DNA of 15,457 nucleotides, taken from assembly GCA_964477875.1 (NCBI GenBank), contig CAYZFR010000090.1, positions 1 through 15,457 of the forward strand, in the 5' to 3' direction. Both the position numbers and the translations under genes were made by a program. The notes under the pieces are model-generated. The model was not told where the DNA came from, ran no database searches, and was given only the letters and a program-made list of their open reading frames with translations. Numbering within the stretch: position 1 is the stretch's first letter; each line of letters starts with the position of its first letter. Below, in pieces: positions 1 to 6,476 of this stretch. The DNA comes from Kuafuiihalomonas sp964477875. Its GTDB lineage: Bacteria > Myxococcota > Kuafuiibacteriia > Kuafuiibacteriales > Kuafuiibacteriaceae.

Positions 1-1206
1 CTCGATGGCGAGGAGAACGTCGCGCTGATTGGTGGTGCCAACCGAGTCCTCCACCTCCAGCGTCACCTGGGTCTCGCCGGGAACGAGCGGCGTACCGGTG
101 ATCGCGTCCCCGGTGATGGCCAGGCCCTGAGGCAGACCTTGAGGGGCGTCCCAGGTGTAGGGCGGGACCCCACCGAAGGCCCGCAGACGGCTCTCATAAG
201 GCTCACCAACCCGGCCCGGCGCGGTGCTGGAGGTTCGGATGAGCAAGGGCGGCGGCGGCGAGACGGTGAGGGTCAAGGACCGGCTGGCCATGGTGTTGGC
301 CGAGTCGCTGACCTGCAGATCGACCCCGACCGCGACGACCTCGGTCGGGGTCCCGGTGATCCGGGCGCTGGGGGTCCCTTGCTCGAAGTCGAGGCCAGCC
401 GGAAGACCCATGATGTTCCAGACGTAGCCGGTGCCCGTCCCGCCGGTGGCGTTCACGACCATCTCGTAAGGGACGCCGAGGGAGGCCTCGGGCAGGCGAT
501 CGGTGGTGATGGACAGCGGCGCGGTCCCGTCCTGAATGGTGAGGGCCAAGGTGGCGGTGGCCACGTTGTTGGCGCTGTCGGTGACGCGGATCCCCACCAT
601 GAAGTCACCCGACTCAGTCGGGGTGCCGTCGATTCGGGTCGAGAGGGTGCCGGCCGGATTCAGCGCGAGCCCGGCCGGGAGCGCGTCCGCGCGGATCGTC
701 TCCCAGCCGTAGCTGCTCTGGGTTCCGCCGGCGGCGCCGACCTTGGCCTCGTACGGCGTGCCGACGGTGCCGCTCGGGAGCGGGGAACCGGTGGTGATGC
801 GGAGCGGAGCGATGGGCGAGACCACCCGGAGGGTGAAGTTTTGCTGGATGACGTCTTCGGTTTCGGGCCCCTCGGCACGAAGGATGAAGCTGAACACGCC
901 CGCTTCTTCCGGCACCCCTCGGATGGTCACGCTTCGGCTCTGCACCCTGCCGTCGCGGCCGACGGTGCCGTCGTCGGGGTCTCGCAGTTCGCCCAGGCCC
1001 GCTGGGAGCCGGCCCCTGAAAATACTCCAGACAGGGGTCCCGCCCAAATCGCCTTCGATGCCGATCTCGACCTCGAAGCGCTGCCCGATGGTGGCGTTCG
1101 GGAGCGTGCTGGGGGTGATGCGGACGGTGTCATCGTCCGAACATGCCGCGGCTGCCACTAGGGTTATCAACCCTAGGCTCCGCAGGAGACCTGGCGTCAT
1201 TCTCAT
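1..1206 (-). CDS. Lipoprotein with at least four putative Ig-fold (He_PIG-like) repeats, C-terminus outside window
   Basis: The minus-strand frame is open from an ATG at 1206 to the window edge (402 codons, no stop), so the protein is partial. It starts with a lipoprotein signal: arginines, the hydrophobic stretch LGLITLVAAAA, then Cys22 followed by Ser and three Asp. Four repeats of about 85-100 residues follow, beginning near residues 30, 134, 230 and 321. Each carries the hallmarks of putative Ig (He_PIG/cadherin-like) domains: a 'G-x-P-Y-E' turn, an 'LPAGL' turn, an 'ITGTPTE' turn and a closing 'V-x-D-S' strand. Such proteins are normally anchored in the envelope and act in adhesion or as scaffolds; no enzymatic domain is visible here. 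A second ATG at 1200 is possible, but neither start has a strong ribosome binding site. It is divergent from the bactofilin operon across 134 bp. The specific function is unknown. Confidence 0.85.
   Translation of the reverse strand, partial: MRMTPGLLRSLGLITLVAAAACSDDDTVRITPSTLPNATIGQRFEVEIGIEGDLGGTPVWSIFRGRLPAGLGELRDPDDGTVGRDGRVQSRSVTIRGVPEEAGVFSFILRAEGPETEDVIQQNFTLRVVSPIAPLRITTGSPLPSGTVGTPYEAKVGAAGGTQSSYGWETIRADALPAGLALNPAGTLSTRIDGTPTESGDFMVGIRVTDSANNVATATLALTIQDGTAPLSITTDRLPEASLGVPYEMVVNATGGTGTGYVWNIMGLPAGLDFEQGTPSARITGTPTEVVAVGVDLQVSDSANTMASRSLTLTVSPPPPLLIRTSSTAPGRVGEPYESRLRAFGGVPPYTWDAPQGLPQGLAITGDAITGTPLVPGETQVTLEVEDSVGTTNQRDVLLAIE
1158..1176. repeat. Perfect inverted repeat inside the signal-peptide codons of the Ig lipoprotein
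   Basis: CTAGGGTT-ATC-AACCCTAG: two perfect 8-base arms around a 3-base centre. It lies 31-49 bases inside the minus-strand gene that starts at 1206. It forces two CTA leucine codons and an ATA isoleucine codon, which look unusual in this GC-rich, third-position G/C gene. It could be an operator for the divergent promoter region or a hairpin in the 5' end of the mRNA; it could also be chance. Confidence 0.4.
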
Positions 1207-1340
1207 CGCTTCGTCGCGGTCTCGTCACACCGCAAACAGCCCATTGACGCATGTGAAGCCCATCCGCAAGGACGCTGTCGCCGGGGGCTCCAAAAACTGG
1301 CCCGCTTGCGCGGCCGCAGGCTGGCGGCTACGCGTAGTTC
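1207..1340. other. Divergent intergenic region between Ig lipoprotein and bactofilin operon
   Basis: These 134 bp must hold the promoters of both the minus-strand lipoprotein and the plus-strand bactofilin-pyrE operon. TTGACG at 1244-1249 resembles a plus-strand -35 box, but no convincing -10 box lies 16-18 bases after it. No terminator or small gene is visible. Confidence 0.4.
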
Positions 1341-1685
1341 ATGGCAGAGGCGGCGGGGAGCATCGGGGCCAAGACCACGATCAAAGGCACCATCCGGGGC
1401 GCCGGCTCGGTCCGCTTGGATGGGCGGCTGGAGGGGCGACTCCAGATCGACCAGGCCTTCGAAGTGGCGCCCGGGGCCGAAGCCGAGGCCGAAGTCCACG
1501 CTCGCAGCGTGCGGGTCGAGGGCCGCTGCCGAGGGGCGGTGCACGCCCATCGGCTCAGCGTAGGCGCATCGGGGACGGTGGCCGGCGAGGTGGTGGTCGA
1601 GGAGCTTCACGTTGAAGAGGGCGCTCGGCTGGGCGGCCGGATGCGGATGAAGCTCGACCTGCCGAGCGGACTGGAGACGACATGA
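1341..1685 (+). CDS. Bactofilin (polymer-forming cytoskeletal protein), first of three
   Basis: 114 residues, almost all one bactofilin domain (DUF583 type). It shows the regular right-handed beta-helix rhythm of short hydrophobic/Gly turns, for example I-KGTIRGAGSVRLDGRLEGRL near residues 14-33, then VRVEGRCRGAV and VEEGARLGGRM. Bactofilins self-assemble without nucleotide into filaments, usually membrane-associated, that position cell-wall or chromosome-segregation factors. An in-frame TAG sits two codons before the ATG, so the start is fixed there. It begins with a short N-terminal leader (MAEAAGSIGAKT) and has no long flexible tail. Its TGA overlaps the ATG of the next bactofilin (ATGA at 1682-1685), which suggests translational coupling. 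The family call is firm; which cellular structure it serves is unknown. Confidence 0.85.
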   Translation: MAEAAGSIGAKTTIKGTIRGAGSVRLDGRLEGRLQIDQAFEVAPGAEAEAEVHARSVRVEGRCRGAVHAHRLSVGASGTVAGEVVVEELHVEEGARLGGRMRMKLDLPSGLETT

Positions 1686-1999
1686 GCAGGACCTTCATCG
1701 GCCCCGGTCTGACGGTCGAGGGCGACGTAGACAGTGAAGACGAGCTGGTCATCGCGGGCACCGTCCGAGGCGCCCGGGTGCAGGGAAAGGACGTCCAGGT
1801 TGACAAGGGCGCTCACGTCGAGGCCGCGGTGGCCGCCGAGAGTCTGCGGGTCTCGGGACGGGTGCAGGGCAACGCGAGCGCCAAGGACTTGGTCGAGCTC
1901 TCGGCCGAAGCCCAGATGGAGGGCGATGTTCGGGCGCCCCGCGTGGTCCTGGCGGACGGGGCGCGCTTCAAGGGCCACGTGGACACCGGAGGCGAGTGA
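1682..1999 (+). CDS. Bactofilin (polymer-forming cytoskeletal protein), second of three
   Basis: 105 residues, little more than a bare bactofilin core. The N-terminus 'TFIGPGLTVEGDVDSEDELVIAG' is the classical bactofilin opening, followed by repeated 'V-x-G-x-V' rungs (VRGARVQG, LRVSGRVQGNA, MEGDVRAPRV) and the usual closing 'ADGARFKGHV'. It is the most canonical of the trio. It overlaps the previous gene by 4 bases and shares the A of its stop codon (1999) with the ATG of the third. The three products are made from one message and may co-polymerise, or one may cap or modify the filaments of another; this is inference from the arrangement. Confidence 0.9.
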   Translation: MSRTFIGPGLTVEGDVDSEDELVIAGTVRGARVQGKDVQVDKGAHVEAAVAAESLRVSGRVQGNASAKDLVELSAEAQMEGDVRAPRVVLADGARFKGHVDTGGE

Positions 2000-2430
2000 T
2001 GCGCGAAGGCGAAGGTTCGATCATCGAGCGCCAGACCCGAATCCGGGGACGGATCGCGGCTCGTGAGCCGCTCCGGATCCGGGGACGAGTGGACGGACGG
2101 GTCGAGGGCGAAACGGTGTGGGTCGAGGCCGGCGGCGTCGTGCTCGGCGACGTCGAAGGGCAGGAGATTCGGGTCGAGGGCATCGTGTTGGGACGCATCG
2201 AAGCCCGGGGGCGCGTGTGGCTGGGGGCGGCGTCTCGAGTCCGGGGGGCCATATCGGCCCCGACCCTCGGCGCCGAGGTCGGGGCGCAGGTGGACGCCGA
2301 GCTCGCGGTCGGCGACGCTGGAGAGCTCCCCGAGCGGAGCGAGCCGCCGGTCGAGACGACCCGGCCATCCTTGACCGCCGTCCCGAGCTCCGATGGGCCC
2401 CGGGTGGTGGTCGTCAAGAAGCGCTCATGA
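1999..2430 (+). CDS. Bactofilin with Pro-rich, basic C-terminal tail, third of three
   Basis: 143 residues from the ATG at 1999; a GTG at 1996 is an alternative start one codon earlier. Residues 8-103 form the bactofilin beta-helix core (IRGRIAAREPLRIRGRVDGR, then VEGQEIRVEGIVLGRI and VRGAISAPTL). Residues 108-135 form a flexible tail rich in Pro, Glu, Ser and Thr. The last ten residues are PRVVVVKKRS, resembling the second half of the KKKVVVKK C-terminal motif described for the myxobacterial bactofilin BacM. Only this member of the trio has such a tail, so it is the likely partner-binding subunit. The TGA overlaps the ATG of pyrE (ATGA at 2427-2430). Confidence 0.85.
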   Translation: MREGEGSIIERQTRIRGRIAAREPLRIRGRVDGRVEGETVWVEAGGVVLGDVEGQEIRVEGIVLGRIEARGRVWLGAASRVRGAISAPTLGAEVGAQVDAELAVGDAGELPERSEPPVETTRPSLTAVPSSDGPRVVVVKKRS

Positions 2431-3008
2431 GCTTGCCCGACGCGGATACCGCCGCCCGCCGCCTTCTCGAGCTCTTGACGGAGCGGGCCTTTGCGATCCG
2501 AAAGGTCACCCTCTCCAGCGGAAAAGAGAGCAACTTCTACGTCGATTGCAAGCAAGTGACCCTGCATCCGGAGGGCGCCCTGCTCACCGGGGTGGTTTTG
2601 GAGGAGATGATGGCCCAGCTCGCGCGTCCGGTGGCGGCAGTGGGGGGGCTGACCTTGGGCGCCGACCCCATTGCGACCGCCGTCAGCTTGGTCTCCCAGC
2701 TCGCAGGCCGCCCCTGCCCGGCCTTCATCGTGCGCAAAGAAGCCAAGGGCCATGGAACCGGGCGCCATTTGGAGGGCGTGGACCGGCTCGCGCCGGGCAG
2801 TGAGCTGGTCGTGGTCGAGGACGTCGTCACGACCGGCGCTTCGGCGCTGGAGGCGGTCCGTCGCTGTCGGGACGCGGGCTTCGTGGTGCGCGAGGTCTTT
2901 GGACTCGTCGACCGGGAAGAGGGCGGCCGAGAGAACATCGAGGCCGAGTCCCTCCGGCTCGCCACCGTCTTTCGACGCCGGGACTTCCCGGTGCCGCCCG
3001 ACGCCTGA
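2427..3008 (+). CDS. pyrE: Orotate phosphoribosyltransferase
   Basis: PyrE transfers the phosphoribosyl group of PRPP to orotate to give OMP, the fifth step of pyrimidine synthesis. The 193-residue product carries the type I PRTase PRPP-binding motif VVVEDVVTTGAS (residues 128-139), with the acidic pair E131-D132. The flexible-loop motif RKEAKGHGTG (103-112) has the catalytic-loop Lys and the HG pair. SSGKESNFYVDCK (30-42) near the N-terminus contacts substrate. The length fits the short bacterial PyrE class. The start ATG overlaps the stop of the third bactofilin, so expression is tied to the cytoskeletal genes. Its stop lies 7 bp from the stop of the convergent nadB, with no terminator hairpin between them. 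Confidence 0.95.
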   Translation: MSLPDADTAARRLLELLTERAFAIRKVTLSSGKESNFYVDCKQVTLHPEGALLTGVVLEEMMAQLARPVAAVGGLTLGADPIATAVSLVSQLAGRPCPAFIVRKEAKGHGTGRHLEGVDRLAPGSELVVVEDVVTTGASALEAVRRCRDAGFVVREVFGLVDREEGGRENIEAESLRLATVFRRRDFPVPPDA

Positions 3009-3015
3009 GCGCGCT

Positions 3016-4644
3016 TCAGATCAGGTCGGCTCGCTTCAGAATCGTGTCCTGAGGGTGGCCCGAGGACAGGTCCGGATAGTCGAGGGTGTAGTGGAGCCCG
3101 CGGCTCTCCTTGCGTCGCAGCGCGCAGTCCACGATCAGCTCGGCGACCGTCGCGATGTTCCGAAGCTCGATGAGGTCCCGGCTGACGGTGGCGTTCCAGT
3201 AGTACTCGCGGATCTCTTCTCCGATCACTTGAAGGCGGCGGCGGGCCCGAAGGAGGCGCCGGTCGGTACGGACGATGCCGACGTAGTTCCACATGAAGCG
3301 GCGGATTTCGTCCCAGCACTGGGTGATCACGACGAGCTCGTCGGAGCGCACGGCCCGGCCGGGCTGCCAGTCGACGACGTCTTCGGCGTCCGCCGGCTCA
3401 TCGAAGAGGGCCTGGCTCGCCGCCGCCGCCCGATGGCCGATGACCGCGCCTTCGAGGAGGCTGTTGGAAGCGAGGCGATTCGCCCCGTGCATCCCGGAGC
3501 AGGCCGCCTCGCCAGCGACGAAGAGCCCGGGAATGCTCGTCTCGCCATCCACCGTGCATCTTACCCCTCCACAGACGTAATGCGCCGCGGGGACCACGGG
3601 GATGGGCTCCCGCCGCATGTCGATCCCAAAGCCGAGGCAGGTTTCGTGGATGTTGGGGAACCGTCGCTCCAGGAACGACGCGTCGAAATGCGTCATGTCC
3701 AGGAAGACGCAGTCGTCGCCGGTCCGCTTGAGCTCGGAATCGATGGCCCGGGCGACGATGTCCCGAGGCGCGAGCTCGCCCTGGGGGTCGTGGGCAGGCA
3801 TGAATCGGGTGCCGTCCTTGCGAAGCAATTTCCCCCCCTCCCCCCGAAGGGCCTCCGAGATGAGGAAGGACTTGGCCCGGGGATGGAACAGACAGGTGGG
3901 GTGGAACTGGATGAACTCCATGTTGGCGACCTCGGCGCCGGCGCGCCAAGCCATGGCGACGCCGTCGCCGGTCGCGACGTCCGGATTCGAGGTGTAGAGG
4001 TACACCTTCGAGGCTCCACCCGAGCCGAGCATCACCGCCCGAGCGAGGAGCGTATGGACCTCGCCGCTCTCGACGTCGAGGACGTAGGCCCCCAGGCAGC
4101 GGTTGCTCGTCCGGGGTGGGCGGTGGTCCTCGCCCACGCGGAGGGCGTCGAGGCGTCGCTCGGTGAGCAGGTCCACCGCGCAGTGATGTTCGAGGATGGT
4201 GACGTTGGGGAGGCGCTCGAGCGCGGCCAGCATGCCCCGCATGACCTCTGTCCCGGTGATGTCCCCGGCGTGGATGACGCGGCGCTGACTGTGCCCACCC
4301 TCCCGGGTGAGGTCGTAGGCGCCTTCGTTTTCGCCCCTGTCGAAGCGGACGCCGTAGCCGATGAGTCGGTCGATGGCGGGCCGGCTCTCTTCAACGATGG
4401 TCGACACCACATCCGGATGGCAGAGGCCGGCGCCGGCCTTGAGGGTGTCTCGCACATGGGCCTCGACCGAGTCCTCGGGGCTCAAAACGGCCGCGATCCC
4501 CCCCTGGGCGTAGCGGGTGTTCGCCTCGTCGGCCTGTCGTTTCGTCACAATGATGACGCGACGGCCGGCCTCGGCGATGGGCAGGGCGTAGGCCAGTGCG
4601 CTGATGCCGCTACCTACGACCAGGGCGTCGCACTCCATCCGCAT
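3016..4644 (-). CDS. nadB: L-aspartate oxidase
   Basis: NadB oxidises L-aspartate to iminoaspartate with FAD, the first step of de novo NAD synthesis, feeding quinolinate synthase NadA. The 542 residues show the flavoprotein opening ALVVGSGISALAYAL (7-21), NTRYAQGGIA (42-51), and MEFIQFHPT with His248. They continue with APRDIVARAID (Arg294), HYVCGGV (His355) and GANRLASNSLLEG (Arg390); these positions correspond to substrate-binding residues of the L-aspartate oxidase/fumarate reductase family. The C-terminal helical domain is complete. In the dinucleotide motif the usual third Gly is Ala (GSGISA), a mild departure. Fumarate reductase or succinate dehydrogenase flavosubunits are related alternatives, but length and motifs favour NadB. 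nadA and nadC are not in the window. A second ATG lies at 4638. Confidence 0.95.
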   Translation of the reverse strand: MRMECDALVVGSGISALAYALPIAEAGRRVIIVTKRQADEANTRYAQGGIAAVLSPEDSVEAHVRDTLKAGAGLCHPDVVSTIVEESRPAIDRLIGYGVRFDRGENEGAYDLTREGGHSQRRVIHAGDITGTEVMRGMLAALERLPNVTILEHHCAVDLLTERRLDALRVGEDHRPPRTSNRCLGAYVLDVESGEVHTLLARAVMLGSGGASKVYLYTSNPDVATGDGVAMAWRAGAEVANMEFIQFHPTCLFHPRAKSFLISEALRGEGGKLLRKDGTRFMPAHDPQGELAPRDIVARAIDSELKRTGDDCVFLDMTHFDASFLERRFPNIHETCLGFGIDMRREPIPVVPAAHYVCGGVRCTVDGETSIPGLFVAGEAACSGMHGANRLASNSLLEGAVIGHRAAAASQALFDEPADAEDVVDWQPGRAVRSDELVVITQCWDEIRRFMWNYVGIVRTDRRLLRARRRLQVIGEEIREYYWNATVSRDLIELRNIATVAELIVDCALRRKESRGLHYTLDYPDLSSGHPQDTILKRADLI

Positions 4645-4651
4645 GGAATCG

Positions 4652-4680
4652 TTCGTACGCTATGCCCGGGAAGGCGCCAA
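4652..4680 (-). promoter_or_regulatory. Possible nadB promoter
   Basis: On the minus strand, TTGGCG (4680-4675) and TACGAA (4657-4652) are separated by 17 bases and resemble -35 and -10 boxes (4 of 6 and 3 of 6 matches to the sigma-70 consensus). Transcription would begin about one base before the nadB ATG, giving a nearly leaderless message, which fits the lack of a visible ribosome binding site. The match is weak, so this is a suggestion only. Confidence 0.22.
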
Positions 4681-4734
4681 CCGAAAGGGCTCCTCGCTTG
4701 CCTCCTTCCACGCGCCTGGTAGGCTCGCACGCGC

Positions 4735-5355
4735 TTGCGAAGAGCGATCCTCCTACTCCTAGCCGCCTGGAGCATCGACCCGGCGACGGCACGGGCCGAG
4801 CTGTATAGCTTCGTCGATGGAGAGGGCAGGCTGCACTTCACGAACGTTCCAGGCGGGGAGGCGCGCCCCTATCGTGGGGACGACGCGGAGGGCTTCGGCG
4901 GACGGCAGCCGATCGTGATCGACCTGCCGGGCGCATCGGAGACGGTCGCGTATCCGGTCGATGTAGACCGCTTCGACGCCATCATTTCTCAGGCCGCGCG
5001 CCACTACGACCTCCCCTTTGCCTTCGTGAAGGCGGTGGCGAAGGTCGAATCGAACTTCAACCCGCGGGCCATCTCCTCCGCTCGGGCCAAAGGACTCATG
5101 CAGCTCATGGACGCCACCGCCGCCTCGCTGGAGGTGCGAGACGTCTTCGACCCCGAGCAGAACGTCTTCGGGGGCGCTCGCTATCTGCGCCAGCTCGCCA
5201 ACCAGTTCGACGGCGACCTCGCCCTCACTGCTGCCGCCTACAACTGCGGGCCGGACCGCGTGCGGCGCCTCGGCCGTATCCCCAACATCCGCGAGACCAA
5301 GGCCTACGTCCGCCGTGTTCTCCAGGTGTATCGGCACTACGCCCGGAGCCGCTGA
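4735..5355 (+). CDS. Secreted DUF4124 / lytic transglycosylase (SLT domain) protein
   Basis: The start is a TTG. An in-frame TAG ends only 12 bases upstream and no ATG or GTG precedes the signal peptide. The N-terminus MRRAILLLLAAW...ATARA is a Sec signal peptide with likely cleavage before Glu22. Residues 22-45 (ELYSFVDGEGRLHFTNVPGG) form a DUF4124-type domain. Residues 80-200 form a goose-lysozyme-like SLT transglycosylase domain: catalytic Glu105 in AVAKVESNFNP, then SSARAKGLMQLM (114-125), and AAAYNCGPDRV (166-176), where many relatives have YNAGP. The enzyme cleaves glycan strands of peptidoglycan in the periplasm, forming 1,6-anhydromuramyl ends. The total of 206 residues is usual for such small enzymes. 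Its TGA overlaps the next ATG (TGATG), so it heads an operon with the TPR protein and pgsA. It is divergent from nadB. Confidence 0.9.
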   Translation: MRRAILLLLAAWSIDPATARAELYSFVDGEGRLHFTNVPGGEARPYRGDDAEGFGGRQPIVIDLPGASETVAYPVDVDRFDAIISQAARHYDLPFAFVKAVAKVESNFNPRAISSARAKGLMQLMDATAASLEVRDVFDPEQNVFGGARYLRQLANQFDGDLALTAAAYNCGPDRVRRLGRIPNIRETKAYVRRVLQVYRHYARSR

Positions 5356-6476
5356 TGGTAGCTCGACCCGTGGCCCCCGACCCTCGCGTCGCCGAGGCGA
5401 GTCGGCTCCTGCAAGGAGGCCAGCTCCGCGAGGCTCGGAAACTGTTGGAGGCCATGTCGGCCGAGCGACGCGGTGACCCTCAGGTCCTGAACCTGCTCGG
5501 CCTGACGTACTTCAAGCTCAACCTGTTGGATGGGTCTCGGCGGATTTACGAGCACCTCGTGGCTCGCTTTCCAAAGGCGGTATCCCTCCGGGTCAACATG
5601 GGCCTAGTGCTCCTTCGTCAGGGACGGCTGGACGAAGCCCGGGACAGTCTGAAGGCCGCCATCCAGCTGAGGCCCGAGCATCGCCGCGCCCACTGCTACC
5701 TAGGGCTCGTCCACTTTCGAAGAGGCGATCTAGCCCTGGCTCGCGAAGACTTCCTGAAAGGTGGAGCAGCGGACTTCGCGGCTCGGGTGGAGCGCCGCTT
5801 CGCCGAGGGCTCCTCGATCCTGCCGGCGCCGGAGCCGGCGGAGGACAGCCGCTTTCAGCAGGTCACGGGGAGCGTCGAGCTGGACGCGGCGGGTCGGGCT
5901 GCGGTCGAGCTGGTCCCCCAGGGTGATCTGGCGGTGGCGACGCCGAGCGGTATCCAAGCCCTGGCTCGGGAAGGGCCGAGCGGCTTCGTGGCCGGGCCTG
6001 GCGCCCGCGCCCGGCTTTGCACCCAGGCCGAGGACCGGGCTTTCGTGCGGCGTGAGGACGTAGTGGCGGCGGTAGCGGGCGGCTCCAGCTTCGGTCCGGG
6101 GCAGGGCCCCTTCTCCGGGGTCAGCGCTCACAGCCTGCTCCTGCTCTCGACACCGGGGCGGGCCGTCGCGCTGAAGGACGTAAAGGACGCCAGCATCCGT
6201 TCGCCGGCGCTTCGGGGCTTCACGGGGAGCTTTCGGCTCGAGCCCAGCCCCAAGCCAGGGCCCTTCGTGGTGCTGAGGGGGGAGGGCGAGGTGCTCCTCG
6301 ACGCCCCCGCCGAGCCCCTGCTGATGGAGTTGAAGGCCGGGGAGCAGCTGGCGGTCATGGACGCCGCCGCCCTCGCGTGCAGCGCCGGCTGCCTCGGTCC
6401 CCCGGAGGCCAGCGGCATGCGAAGCTGCAGGGGACCCGGCTGGATCGTGGTGGCGCCTTGGAGGGGAGAGGGGTGA
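5355..6476 (+). CDS. TPR protein with AIM24-like C-terminal domain
   Basis: 373 residues. Residues 10-140 hold about four tetratricopeptide-type helical pairs (DPRVAEASRLLQGGQLREARKLL, NLLGLTYFKLNLLDGSRRIYEHL, VNMGLVLLRQGRLDEARDSLKAAI, CYLGLVHFRRGDLALAREDFL), a scaffold for protein binding. Residues 165-373 are beta-rich and end in FVVLRGEGEVLLDAP and MELKAGEQLAVMDAAALACSA. This resembles AIM24-family (TIGR00266-like) proteins, where a Gly-rich strand is followed by a 'L-x-x-G-E-x-L-x-V' strand. There is no signal peptide, so it is probably cytosolic. The ATG overlaps the transglycosylase stop, and its own stop overlaps the pgsA GTG. The TPR assignment is firm; the AIM24 assignment is pattern-based and moderate. 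Its molecular role is unknown; context hints at an envelope-related scaffold. Confidence 0.75.
   Translation: MVARPVAPDPRVAEASRLLQGGQLREARKLLEAMSAERRGDPQVLNLLGLTYFKLNLLDGSRRIYEHLVARFPKAVSLRVNMGLVLLRQGRLDEARDSLKAAIQLRPEHRRAHCYLGLVHFRRGDLALAREDFLKGGAADFAARVERRFAEGSSILPAPEPAEDSRFQQVTGSVELDAAGRAAVELVPQGDLAVATPSGIQALAREGPSGFVAGPGARARLCTQAEDRAFVRREDVVAAVAGGSSFGPGQGPFSGVSAHSLLLLSTPGRAVALKDVKDASIRSPALRGFTGSFRLEPSPKPGPFVVLRGEGEVLLDAPAEPLLMELKAGEQLAVMDAAALACSAGCLGPPEASGMRSCRGPGWIVVAPWRGEG

Noticed and set aside
139..1161. 340-residue plus-strand frame at the left edge
   Set aside because: The minus strand here encodes an Ig-repeat lipoprotein with signal peptide and four repeats; the plus-strand frame is low-complexity Gly/Arg/Asp-rich.
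1244..1272. TTGACG as -35 box for the bactofilin operon
   Set aside because: The hexamer is good but the base positions 16-18 bases later (around CAAGGA) do not resemble a -10 box.
2056..2071. Inverted repeat GCGGCTC-GT-GAGCCGC flanked by repeats of TCCGGGGACG in the third bactofilin
   Set aside because: The direct repeats follow from the repeated IRGR rungs of the beta-helix, and a GC-only stem of this size is expected by chance in such GC-rich coding DNA.
2671..4722. 683-residue plus-strand frame across pyrE and opposite nadB
   Set aside because: Both pyrE and nadB are unmistakable in other frames; this one runs through them without any motif.
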